Shown one piece after another: positions 35,259-42,465 of a DNA stretch of 46,142 bases (the stretch's first letter is position 1; every line of letters starts with the position of its first letter). The translations under genes and the position numbers were made by a program. The notes beneath the pieces are model-generated. The model was not told the origin of the DNA. It was given only the letters and a program-made list of their open reading frames with translations, and searched no databases. The DNA comes from Lewinellaceae bacterium. Its GTDB lineage: Bacteria; Bacteroidota; Bacteroidia; Chitinophagales; Saprospiraceae. The stretch is taken from contig CANHEE010000009.1 of the NCBI GenBank assembly GCA_947459655.1, forward strand, positions 1-46,142, read 5' to 3'.

Positions 35259-36443
35259 CTAAAGGTAACTCAGCCACCATTTTTCTTTGTGGTTAGCTTT
35301 ATACAACATGTATTTTCTGCAAAAAGGGTACAGAAAGAGAATCAAACCAACCCAGATCAGGTAGACTGCGCCAAGTGAATAGCCATAGGTTGACAGTTTG
35401 TCTCCCCAGAATGCAGAGTCATCAAGTATCATCATGCGCCAGTCCTTTCCCGTAAGGATGAGTCCCAGCATAGCAAAAAGATGAATAAAAAGCATGTGCA
35501 TGAGGTAATAGAAGAAAGGTACATTTCCGAAAACAATGAAAAATCTGCTGAACGAATTACGGAATTTTTCAGCTACAGACAAAAACAGTAGTCCGGGCCC
35601 AAGTGTCGCAAGTGCAAAGTCAAGTGATGGCGGATATTTACTCAGTTTTAAAAAGGACAAAAGGGTAAAAATGTTGTCCCTCTGAAAGGACCAGGGTTGT
35701 GGGTCGCCATACCCGTTTAAAAATCTGATAATGATGAACAATAGAGTAGCTGAAATACCCAGTCCAATCAGCCATTTTTTTCTTAAATCAGCGTTGAAGC
35801 CTCCGACGTATAATTTACCGAGACAATAACCAATTGCCATGATGCCGGTCCATGGAATGACCGGATAGATAAAATTAATCCCGTGGTTTTCTGTTATTTT
35901 CACAGATGCGGACTGATGTAGAATATACCACGGTATATAAGCGATATTGTTCCCGGGTACTTCTATGCCGTCAAGCAGGTTGTGGCCAAACAAAACTAAA
36001 ACTGCCATGGCGAGGATGGCATTATAAGGGAGAAAAACCAGTCCGGCCAGAATTACCATGGAAAGACCAATCGCCCAAAGTACCTGAAGAGAAAAGTATT
36101 CGTAGCTAATGTCAAAACTCCAGAGAAAGCTATTGATGAATAGTTCAACAAAAATCAGCCACACCCCCCTAGTCAGTAAAAACCGGCTCAGTTCTCCTTT
36201 GGTTTTTTTCGCACCATACAGATATGCTGAAGTACCCGACAAAAAAACAAATGTAGGTGCGCAGTAGTGCGTTATGAAACGCGTAAAGAAAAGTATTGGA
36301 GTAGTTGTATTGAGATCGGTCGGGTCTGTGCTGAAAAATCCGTAGTGAAAATAATCCCTGCAGTGGTCCAACGCCATTATAACCATCACAATCCCCCGCA
36401 ACAGATCAATGGACAGTATTCTTTCCCTGAAAGTGGTTTGCAT
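35259..36443 (-). CDS. HGSNAT-like (DUF1624) membrane acyltransferase
   Basis: 394 residues with about ten predicted membrane helices. The N-terminal region RILSIDLLRGIVMVIMALDHCRDYF is characteristic of the heparan-alpha-glucosaminide N-acetyltransferase/DUF1624 family; H27 corresponds to the conserved DH position. FLSGTSAYLYG and a late FYYLMHMLFIH segment also fit. The human enzyme moves acetyl across a membrane onto amino sugars; bacterial substrates are unknown. The gene converges with the EEP gene (3-bp gap) and is insulated from the TonB receptor by two hairpins. Confidence 0.85.
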   Translation of the reverse strand: MQTTFRERILSIDLLRGIVMVIMALDHCRDYFHYGFFSTDPTDLNTTTPILFFTRFITHYCAPTFVFLSGTSAYLYGAKKTKGELSRFLLTRGVWLIFVELFINSFLWSFDISYEYFSLQVLWAIGLSMVILAGLVFLPYNAILAMAVLVLFGHNLLDGIEVPGNNIAYIPWYILHQSASVKITENHGINFIYPVIPWTGIMAIGYCLGKLYVGGFNADLRKKWLIGLGISATLLFIIIRFLNGYGDPQPWSFQRDNIFTLLSFLKLSKYPPSLDFALATLGPGLLFLSVAEKFRNSFSRFFIVFGNVPFFYYLMHMLFIHLFAMLGLILTGKDWRMMILDDSAFWGDKLSTYGYSLGAVYLIWVGLILFLYPFCRKYMLYKANHKEKWWLSYL

Positions 36444-36543
36444 AGCATTTTGTTTTTTGCTTTGTATTGATGCATCACAATATTACTGCAAAATGCTGTA
36501 AATAAACAGCGGTGCTTTTCATTTTTGGAGATACCAAACTAAA

Positions 36544-36572
36544 GAAGCACTTCTTAGCGCCGTAAGTGCTTC
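36544..36572 (-). terminator. Hairpin between the receptor terminator and the acyltransferase gene
   Basis: Perfect 9-bp stem GAAGCACTT/AAGTGCTTC with an 11-nt loop. On the minus strand only TTT follows, so alone it is a weak terminator. It may act as a second, back-up hairpin after 36583-36622. Confidence 0.45.
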
Positions 36573-36582
36573 ATCAAAAACC

Positions 36583-36622
36583 AAAAAAATCCCCGGCAAA
36601 GCACTGTCTGACGGGGATTTTT
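36583..36622 (-). terminator. Rho-independent terminator after the TonB receptor
   Basis: Perfect 10-bp inverted repeat AAAAATCCCC (36585-36594) with GGGGATTTTT (36613-36622). On the minus strand the CCCC/GGGG stem is followed by a seven-T run. It lies 13 bp after the receptor stop codon. Confidence 0.92.
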
Positions 36623-36635
36623 AAGGATAGTGAAA

Positions 36636-39074
36636 TTAAAATTCAAACATAAAACCAAGACTCGGTATCACCACAGGATCATCCTGTATCTCAACCACAG
36701 GAATGCCATTGGAGCCATCGGCTTTCAGGGATTTACCGTCTGTGGTTTTGAAACCTGTGTTGTCCGGAAGTCTCTCAAAAACATAACTCGGGTACTGCTG
36801 GTTACGGGCAAGTAGTGCATTTGATACGTCAAAGTACAAATCGAAGGTACTGTTCTTTAGGTTCCATTTTTTGTCTATTCTAAAATCAAACTGCTGAAAT
36901 GGTTTTAACCTTTCTCCATTAAGACGGCTGTAGTCTAAAACGCCCTGTCCGGTCTGAGGATACACACGCTGTGAAACTACGAGGTCATAAGGTGTGTAGG
37001 GTACACCACCGGTGATACGGTATTTGAGCCCCATCTCCCAGTCGCGCTTGAATTTCCTACCCAACTGCGTGGAGAGGAGGTGGCGGTTGTCCCATGCAGA
37101 GGCAATCAACTTGCCGTCTGCACCTGAAAATCTGCTGATGACGTAGGTGTAGGATACAATAGCGAACAGGTTTTTGGTCAGTTTTTGCTGAAAGAAAAAT
37201 TCCGCACCATAAGCTTTACCTTTTCCTGTACTACTGATGGCCTCGTTGCCAATGAAACCAAAGTTCTGTCCCTCATTTGCAAGTGAAATGCCGCTCCGCA
37301 GTGAGACGGGATAGTTATCGTATTCTTTGTAAAAGCCCTCGAGGGTAAAGCGGGTACTCACTCTTGGAATAAACTCTAATCCTGCGACATAATGTGTTGA
37401 ACGGATGTAATCGGCCGATTTGTTGACCAAAACTCCTGCTCTGTCGCGATAGCCCAGAATGGTGTAGGAAGGCAGTTTGTAGTAGTTTCCGAAAGAGGCG
37501 TTGGCCTTCCACTTGTTGCTGATGCGATAAGAAAGAGAAGCCCTTGGAGAGAGGGTCTTTAGCGGATTGCCTCCTGTGCTGGTGAAATTGTTCATGTCAG
37601 AACGTACACCGATGTTCAGGCCCATTCTGTCGCCCATAAAGAGGTGAGAGGCCTGCGCAAAGAGACCATACCGCAAGAAGTCAACCCCGGTGTTGAAGGT
37701 AATTTTATCCTCCGGCTGCACAATCAGACCATTGGAATCTTTTATTTCCTTTCGGAAAATATTGTAAAAATCATTGTTGTATTTGACGTATTGGGCCACA
37801 CCACCGTAGCTCAGTTTCCAGGAGCCAAGGTATTTATTTACATCCAGCCGAAGTTTGTTTTCTGCCTCGCGAGAACTACTGAAGAGGTAGCGTTTGCTTT
37901 CATCATCCCGCAGTCCGTCTTCGTACTGCGAGAATTCGTTGTCTGCCATGTTTCTGCTCAGGGCAATGTTCATAAAGCCGTTTTTCATCAGTCTTCTCAA
38001 CGAGAGTCCGACGGTATAATTCCACTGACGGATATAGGGAGCCTGCTTGATGACCTGGGCATTGTTGGGAGTAGTATTTGCCGTAAGGTCAGAATAGAAT
38101 TTGTCAATGGCGCCCAGGCCGATGGCTGTAAGAGTAGTTTTGGAGTTGATTTTATGCGTCACTTTGTACTGAAAGTCCCAGTAATCCGGTCTGATGGCCA
38201 GGTCTATTGCCTTGAAAAAAAACTGCAGATATGATCTTCTGGCAGAGGCGAGGTACGTCGTATTCTTGGAAAGCGGGCCCTCTGCTGTGACGGCAAGTTC
38301 AGATGAACTGAGCCTCATATTTCCCTGGAAGCGATTGGGATTTCCATCCCGTTGCTTAAACTGGAATACTGAGGCAAGTGCATTGTCGTATCGGGCATCG
38401 AACGAACTCGAACTAAGGGTGAGCTCTTCGATAAAAGACACGTTAAGAATACCATTAGATCCACCACCCGAACCCTGTGTGGCGAAATGATTGATGACCG
38501 GAATTTCCACGCCATCAAGGTAGTAGACATTTTCACCCGGAGCACCGCCCCGCACAATGATGTCATTTCTGTTGAATCCGTTGGGTGTAGATCCAATTCC
38601 GGGAAGGGTTTGCACAACCTTGAAAATATCAAAGTTGCCGCCGGGGGTGGTTTTTATTTCCTCCATTCCGAGCCGCTGAATAGAATTGGGCGACTCGACG
38701 GTAGCAACCCTGATGCTTTTGTTTTCAGTGACTACGACCTCACCCAATGATGCTATATCAGCATCTAGCTCAAAGTTGATGATGCTGGCGTTTCCTGTTG
38801 TGGCGCTGATGTTGAATTTGGTAAATGATTTGTAGCCAACATAAGAGGCCTTAATGTTGTAGCTTCCCACAGGTACCGTCAGGATAAAATTTCCATCAAT
38901 GTCTGAACTTGCTCCGATGAGCGGATTTGTGCCTTCAGCGGTAATGCTAACACCAATCAGCGGTTCCTGTGTTGCTTTGTCTTTGATGGTTCCCTGGATA
39001 ACTCCCGTACGCTGCGCAATAAGCGTGGACGTACAGGCGAGAATGAACATCAGTAAAGTCAGGTTTCTTTTCAT
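36636..39074 (-). CDS. TonB-dependent outer-membrane receptor
   Basis: About 812 residues. Signal peptide MKRNLTLLMFILACTSTLIAQ, then a carboxypeptidase-regulatory-like domain (about 22-105, GTIKDKATQEPLIGVSI), a plug domain (about 125-225, with DIIVRGGAPGENVYYLDGVEIP) and a 22-strand-type barrel ending in aromatic LGFMFEF. An in-frame ATG at 39110 exists, but the signal peptide fixes the start at 39074. Such receptors import large or scarce ligands using TonB energy. No SusD partner is adjacent, so this is not a standard glycan-utilisation pair, and the ligand cannot be told. It is divergent from the M13 peptidase. Confidence 0.93.
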   Translation of the reverse strand: MKRNLTLLMFILACTSTLIAQRTGVIQGTIKDKATQEPLIGVSITAEGTNPLIGASSDIDGNFILTVPVGSYNIKASYVGYKSFTKFNISATTGNASIINFELDADIASLGEVVVTENKSIRVATVESPNSIQRLGMEEIKTTPGGNFDIFKVVQTLPGIGSTPNGFNRNDIIVRGGAPGENVYYLDGVEIPVINHFATQGSGGGSNGILNVSFIEELTLSSSSFDARYDNALASVFQFKQRDGNPNRFQGNMRLSSSELAVTAEGPLSKNTTYLASARRSYLQFFFKAIDLAIRPDYWDFQYKVTHKINSKTTLTAIGLGAIDKFYSDLTANTTPNNAQVIKQAPYIRQWNYTVGLSLRRLMKNGFMNIALSRNMADNEFSQYEDGLRDDESKRYLFSSSREAENKLRLDVNKYLGSWKLSYGGVAQYVKYNNDFYNIFRKEIKDSNGLIVQPEDKITFNTGVDFLRYGLFAQASHLFMGDRMGLNIGVRSDMNNFTSTGGNPLKTLSPRASLSYRISNKWKANASFGNYYKLPSYTILGYRDRAGVLVNKSADYIRSTHYVAGLEFIPRVSTRFTLEGFYKEYDNYPVSLRSGISLANEGQNFGFIGNEAISSTGKGKAYGAEFFFQQKLTKNLFAIVSYTYVISRFSGADGKLIASAWDNRHLLSTQLGRKFKRDWEMGLKYRITGGVPYTPYDLVVSQRVYPQTGQGVLDYSRLNGERLKPFQQFDFRIDKKWNLKNSTFDLYFDVSNALLARNQQYPSYVFERLPDNTGFKTTDGKSLKADGSNGIPVVEIQDDPVVIPSLGFMFEF

Positions 39075-39274
39075 AATGTAAAGTGTTTTAAATTGATGTA
39101 ACCCTAACAACGATTGTGTCCAAATGTTTGTTTTTGACTACCGATTCAAGGTTCTAAAACCAAACAATGCCCCTTCTGCGTTTGTTGGTTGCCCTAATTG
39201 TCTTATTATGTCCCCGAAATATGGGTATTCATCTATTCCCGAAGCAATTCGGATACTACTCTGGCATTTATTTT

Positions 39275-39282
39275 TATTTTTG
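39275..39282 (+). promoter_or_regulatory. -7 promoter box for the M13 peptidase
   Basis: TATTTTTG matches TAnnTTTG exactly, followed by CG. The leader to ATG at 39314 is about 25 nt. No exact box was found for the divergent TonB receptor; the nearest (minus AACATTTG near 39123) has one mismatch. Confidence 0.5.
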
Positions 39283-39313
39283 CGTGATTTTTTTACTTAA
39301 CAACTTATAGTAT

Positions 39314-41392
39314 ATGAGAAAATTACTTGCCATTTTATTTGGTGCAGGACTGGCCTTACAGGTCCAGGCACAGTCTGAAGGAATTCACCTGGAATACATG
39401 AATCAATCGGTAAAACCCGGTGATGATTTTTATGAATATGCCATTGGAAACTGGCGAAAAATGAACCCTGTTCCGCCGTCGGAGTCGCGTTGGGGAAGTT
39501 TCAATGAGGTCAATGAAAACAACAAGAAGGTGCTCAAAGAGATCATGAAGGAGTGCACTGCAAAGTCGTATCCGATGGGTTCATCAAAGCAAAAAATCGG
39601 CGACTATTATCGTAGCGGTATGGATTCTACCCTCAACAATCGCCTTCGGGATTCTCCACTCAGACGTTACTATGCAGAAATCAACGGCATAAAAACCAGA
39701 CAGCAGATGGTAACCCTCCTAGGGAAATTCATGAGCTGGGGCAGCAGGCCACTTTATGGTTTTTACATTGACCAGGATCAAAAAATCAGCAGCAAGCTGA
39801 TTCCATATTTTTCGCAGGGCGGACTCACACTTCCTGACAGGGATTACTACCTTAAAAACGATGCTGACAAGGTTAAAATAAGAGAGGCATACACAAAATA
39901 CATCAGCAATATGTTCATGCTGATGGATACAGTAACAAAGAAAATGCTGTTCAAAGGCAAGAGATATGGCAACAATGTATCCGTTTCGGGAGAAAAAGGG
40001 AGAAAGTTGGCGGATCAGGCGGCAGCAGATATCATCGCTCTGGAAACCAAATTGGCTGAAGGGTCAATGGACAAGGTCAGCAGAAGAGACCCGTACAAGG
40101 TTTACAACAAAATGACACTTGCTGATTTTTCTGCTATCACAAAAAACATTAACTGGGCTGAACAAACAGCTCTGTACAATCTACCGCCGACTGACAGTGT
40201 AATCGTCGGACAACCAGACTATTTCAAAAAGCTTGATGAGCTAATCAGTTCTGAACCTATTGAAGTTTGGAAAACCTATCTTACCTGGAGGTTGCTGAAC
40301 AGCTATGCAGGTTACCTCAGCGACGATTTTTCTGAAGAATCATTCAATTTTTCAGGCAAAGTGTTGTCGGGTACGAAAGTGCGCAAACCACGATGGGAGC
40401 GTGTCATGATGAATACCGACGGTAGTCTTGGTGAGTTGGTAGGTCAAATCTATGTTGAAATGGCTTTCCGCCCTGAGGCGAAAAAACGCATGCTTGAGCT
40501 GGTAAATAACCTTCAGGAAACTTTTCGCGAGCGCATCAACAAAAACGACTGGATGAGCGCCGAAACCAAGAAAGCTGCGCTTGAAAAACTAGGTACCTTC
40601 ATGGTGAAAATCGGATATCCTGACAAATGGGACGATTTTTCAAAACTTGAAATCAGAAAACAGTCCTATGTGCAGAATGTCATCTCAACAGGCAAATGGC
40701 GTATGATGGATATGATGGAAAAGTACAAAAAGGGTGTTGACCGCACTGAATGGATGATGTCACCTCAAACCGTGAATGCATACTACAATCCTACAAACAA
40801 CGAAATCGTATTCCCTGCGGGAATTCTCCAGCCGCCTTTTTTCTATTTCAATGCCGATGATGCAGTGAATTACGGGGCAATCGGTGGTGTTATCGGACAT
40901 GAAATGACACACGGTTTTGATGATGAAGGCCGCAAGTACGATGCAAAAGGAAATCTGAAAGAATGGTGGACGAAAGAAGATGCGGAGCGCTTTGATAAGA
41001 AGGCTGAAAAAATCGTAGAGCAGTTCAATAATTACATGGTTCTTGATACGATTCCTGTAAACGGCAAGCTTACCCTTGGAGAAAACCTTGCTGATCTTGG
41101 TGGCGTTGCCATTGCCTACGCGGCTTTCAAAAAGACCGAGCAAGGCAAGAAAAATGAGAAGATTGACGGATTAACTGCCGATCAGCGGTTCTTCATCAGC
41201 TGGGCCAACTGCTGGAAAAACAACTCTACCAATCAGGCTGTAAAAATGCTGATCAGCACCGATCCGCATGCACCGGCAAATCTGAGGGGATTTGCACCAC
41301 TTACGCACCATGACGCATTTTATGAGGCATTCAATATCAAGCCTTCGGACAAACAATTCCGCGAGCCTACAGAGAGAATTACCATCTGGTAA
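39314..41392 (+). CDS. M13 family zinc metallopeptidase (neprilysin-like)
   Basis: 692 residues, normal M13 size. Signal peptide MRKLLAILFGAGLALQVQAQ, the N-terminal M13 domain (PGDDFYEYAIGNWRKMNPVP), then the catalytic domain with H529-EMT-H533 and E590-NLAD594 as zinc ligands plus NAYYNPTNNEIVFPAGILQPPFF upstream. The C-terminus ends EPTERITIW, as usual for PepO-type enzymes. It cleaves short peptides in the periplasm or outside the cell. Monocistronic, with its own promoter and a strong terminator at 41425-41463. Confidence 0.96.
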   Translation: MRKLLAILFGAGLALQVQAQSEGIHLEYMNQSVKPGDDFYEYAIGNWRKMNPVPPSESRWGSFNEVNENNKKVLKEIMKECTAKSYPMGSSKQKIGDYYRSGMDSTLNNRLRDSPLRRYYAEINGIKTRQQMVTLLGKFMSWGSRPLYGFYIDQDQKISSKLIPYFSQGGLTLPDRDYYLKNDADKVKIREAYTKYISNMFMLMDTVTKKMLFKGKRYGNNVSVSGEKGRKLADQAAADIIALETKLAEGSMDKVSRRDPYKVYNKMTLADFSAITKNINWAEQTALYNLPPTDSVIVGQPDYFKKLDELISSEPIEVWKTYLTWRLLNSYAGYLSDDFSEESFNFSGKVLSGTKVRKPRWERVMMNTDGSLGELVGQIYVEMAFRPEAKKRMLELVNNLQETFRERINKNDWMSAETKKAALEKLGTFMVKIGYPDKWDDFSKLEIRKQSYVQNVISTGKWRMMDMMEKYKKGVDRTEWMMSPQTVNAYYNPTNNEIVFPAGILQPPFFYFNADDAVNYGAIGGVIGHEMTHGFDDEGRKYDAKGNLKEWWTKEDAERFDKKAEKIVEQFNNYMVLDTIPVNGKLTLGENLADLGGVAIAYAAFKKTEQGKKNEKIDGLTADQRFFISWANCWKNNSTNQAVKMLISTDPHAPANLRGFAPLTHHDAFYEAFNIKPSDKQFREPTERITIW

Positions 41393-41424
41393 GCATAGAT
41401 GTCCTCAATTAGATAATAGATTTC

Positions 41425-41463
41425 AAAGAGAACTTCGGTCGCAGACTGAAGTTCTCTTTTTTT
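41425..41463 (+). terminator. Rho-independent terminator after the M13 peptidase
   Basis: Stem AAAGAGAACTTC/GAAGTTCTCTTT (41425-41436 with 41448-41459), extended inward by GGTC/GACT around a GCA loop, and a T-run to 41463. Confidence 0.95.
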
Positions 41464-41619
41464 CAGATGGTGTCTGCCAGACAGCTCAATGAAATGCTGG
41501 TTTCTGATGATAAAAAAAGCACGCTATACAAAAGATTTACAGCGCTATTTATGTTTTGAAAGAATCTGGGACTAAAGTTAGAAATTGCTGTCGTGATTAC
41601 CTTAGCCATTCCATGGAAA

Positions 41620-41668
41620 AAGAGGAAAAAGAAATAGGGCCTGTTGCATCGCAACGGGCCCTATTTCT
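41620..41668 (-). terminator. Rho-independent terminator after the DUF1573 gene
   Basis: 18-bp stem with a single G-U pair (41630-41647 with 41651-41668, core GAAATAGGGCC/GGGCCCTATTTC) and an ATC loop. On the minus strand it is followed by TTTTTCCTCTTTTT. Confidence 0.93.
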
Positions 41669-41705
41669 GAACTGCAAAATGCAGATGTTATACAGGAAGG
41701 GATAA

Positions 41706-42149
41706 TTATCCTTTTGGAGTCAGTACGCTTGGGTTTGCGGTAGGTGCTCCCGGAGTTTCTGCCGGAGGTGTTTTAACTTCACCTTTGATGGTCAAAACAC
41801 GTGTAGCATTTGCTTCGTTGGTTGTAAGTGTAACTGATTTGGTAAACGGACCTACACGCTGTGTGTCGTAACGAACATCGATGGTTGCCGTCTGACCAGG
41901 CATGATTGGCTCTTTAGGGTAGGTTGGAACAGTACAACCACAACTTCCCTGGGCATTAGAGATAATCAATGGCTCGTCACCGATATTGGTAAAGGTGAAT
42001 TTACGCAAAGGATCAGACCCTTTCTCAATTTTACCATAATCCATCTCGGTTTGTTTGAATTGTGCTACAGCACCTTTCTTTTGAGCAGTTGCGACAGTAA
42101 GTGCCAGAGCAAAAATTGCGACAAGCGTCATTAACTTTTTCATATTCAT
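41706..42149 (-). CDS. Exported DUF1573 domain protein
   Basis: 147 residues. Signal peptide (MKKLMTLVAIFALALTVATAQ from the second Met), then one DUF1573 domain: FKQTEMDYGKIEKG, FTFTNIGDEPLIIS, GSCGCTVPTYPKEPIMPGQ, then a short proline/threonine-rich tail. DUF1573 is an Ig-like (ASPM/HYDIN-type) fold frequent in Bacteroidota; its molecular role is not settled. Start is ATG 42149 or 42143; both keep the signal peptide. Monocistronic: a promoter at 42218-42225 and a strong terminator at 41620-41668. Confidence 0.92.
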   Translation of the reverse strand: MNMKKLMTLVAIFALALTVATAQKKGAVAQFKQTEMDYGKIEKGSDPLRKFTFTNIGDEPLIISNAQGSCGCTVPTYPKEPIMPGQTATIDVRYDTQRVGPFTKSVTLTTNEANATRVLTIKGEVKTPPAETPGAPTANPSVLTPKG

Positions 42150-42217
42150 TTAAATTTAAGAGAGTGTATAAAAGTTTTTTTAAGTCCGCCAAACGGTTTC
42201 ATTTTAATTTGACCCTA

Positions 42218-42250
42218 CAAATATACATTTGTTTGCTATTATCATACAAC
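42218..42250 (-). promoter_or_regulatory. Promoter of the DUF1573 gene (-33 and -7)
   Basis: Minus-strand TATATTTG (42218-42225) matches TAnnTTTG exactly; GTTG (42247-42250) lies 21 nt upstream as a near-consensus -33 element. The -7 box overlaps an opposite-strand match, TACATTTG at 42224-42231. Confidence 0.6.
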
Positions 42251-42372
42251 TAACACAAGGTTAAAAAATGGTTAAAGTACTTTTTTACATGTAGTGGAAA
42301 CTCAAAACTACCTGACAATTATCTCTTGGCCATCCGATTATTCTACTTCATTTATTCTTTAACAGGCTGCCG

Positions 42373-42445
42373 GGAAAATAAAACGCAGAAACAACACATC
42401 GGTAATACTTCCTGTTTGTCATAACCGATGTATCGCTTCTGCGTT
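42373..42445 (-). terminator. Large hairpin terminator after the PA/E-set protein gene
   Basis: Two-part stem: AACGCAGAA (42382-42390) with TTCTGCGTT (42437-42445), and ACATCGGT (42396-42403) with ACCGATGT (42424-42431), separated by short internal loops. On the minus strand it is followed by TTATTTTCC, a modest T-run. Confidence 0.75.
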
Positions 42446-42465
42446 GAAATGTGCGAGGGCGAATT

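Larger units (their letters stand above)
41393..41705. other. 313-bp gap between convergent genes with two terminators
   Basis: The gap holds one strong terminator for each converging gene (41425-41463 plus, 41620-41668 minus). Between them lies about 155 bp. One 30-codon frame (41467-41559, plus) occurs there but has no promoter or family support and I do not call it. Confidence 0.6.
42150..42465. other. 316-bp gap: DUF1573 promoter and upstream terminator
   Basis: The gap contains the DUF1573 promoter (-7 box 42218-42225) with a leader of about 60 nt and, at 42373-42445, a large hairpin closing the preceding gene. The remaining 120 bp between them show no gene. Confidence 0.55.

Noticed and set aside
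36636-39074. SusC/SusD-type glycan-utilisation locus
   Set aside because: There is a TonB receptor but no SusD-like lipoprotein or glycoside hydrolase beside it.
41467-41559. 30-codon plus-strand frame between two terminators
   Set aside because: No promoter box lies upstream and the length is within chance expectation.
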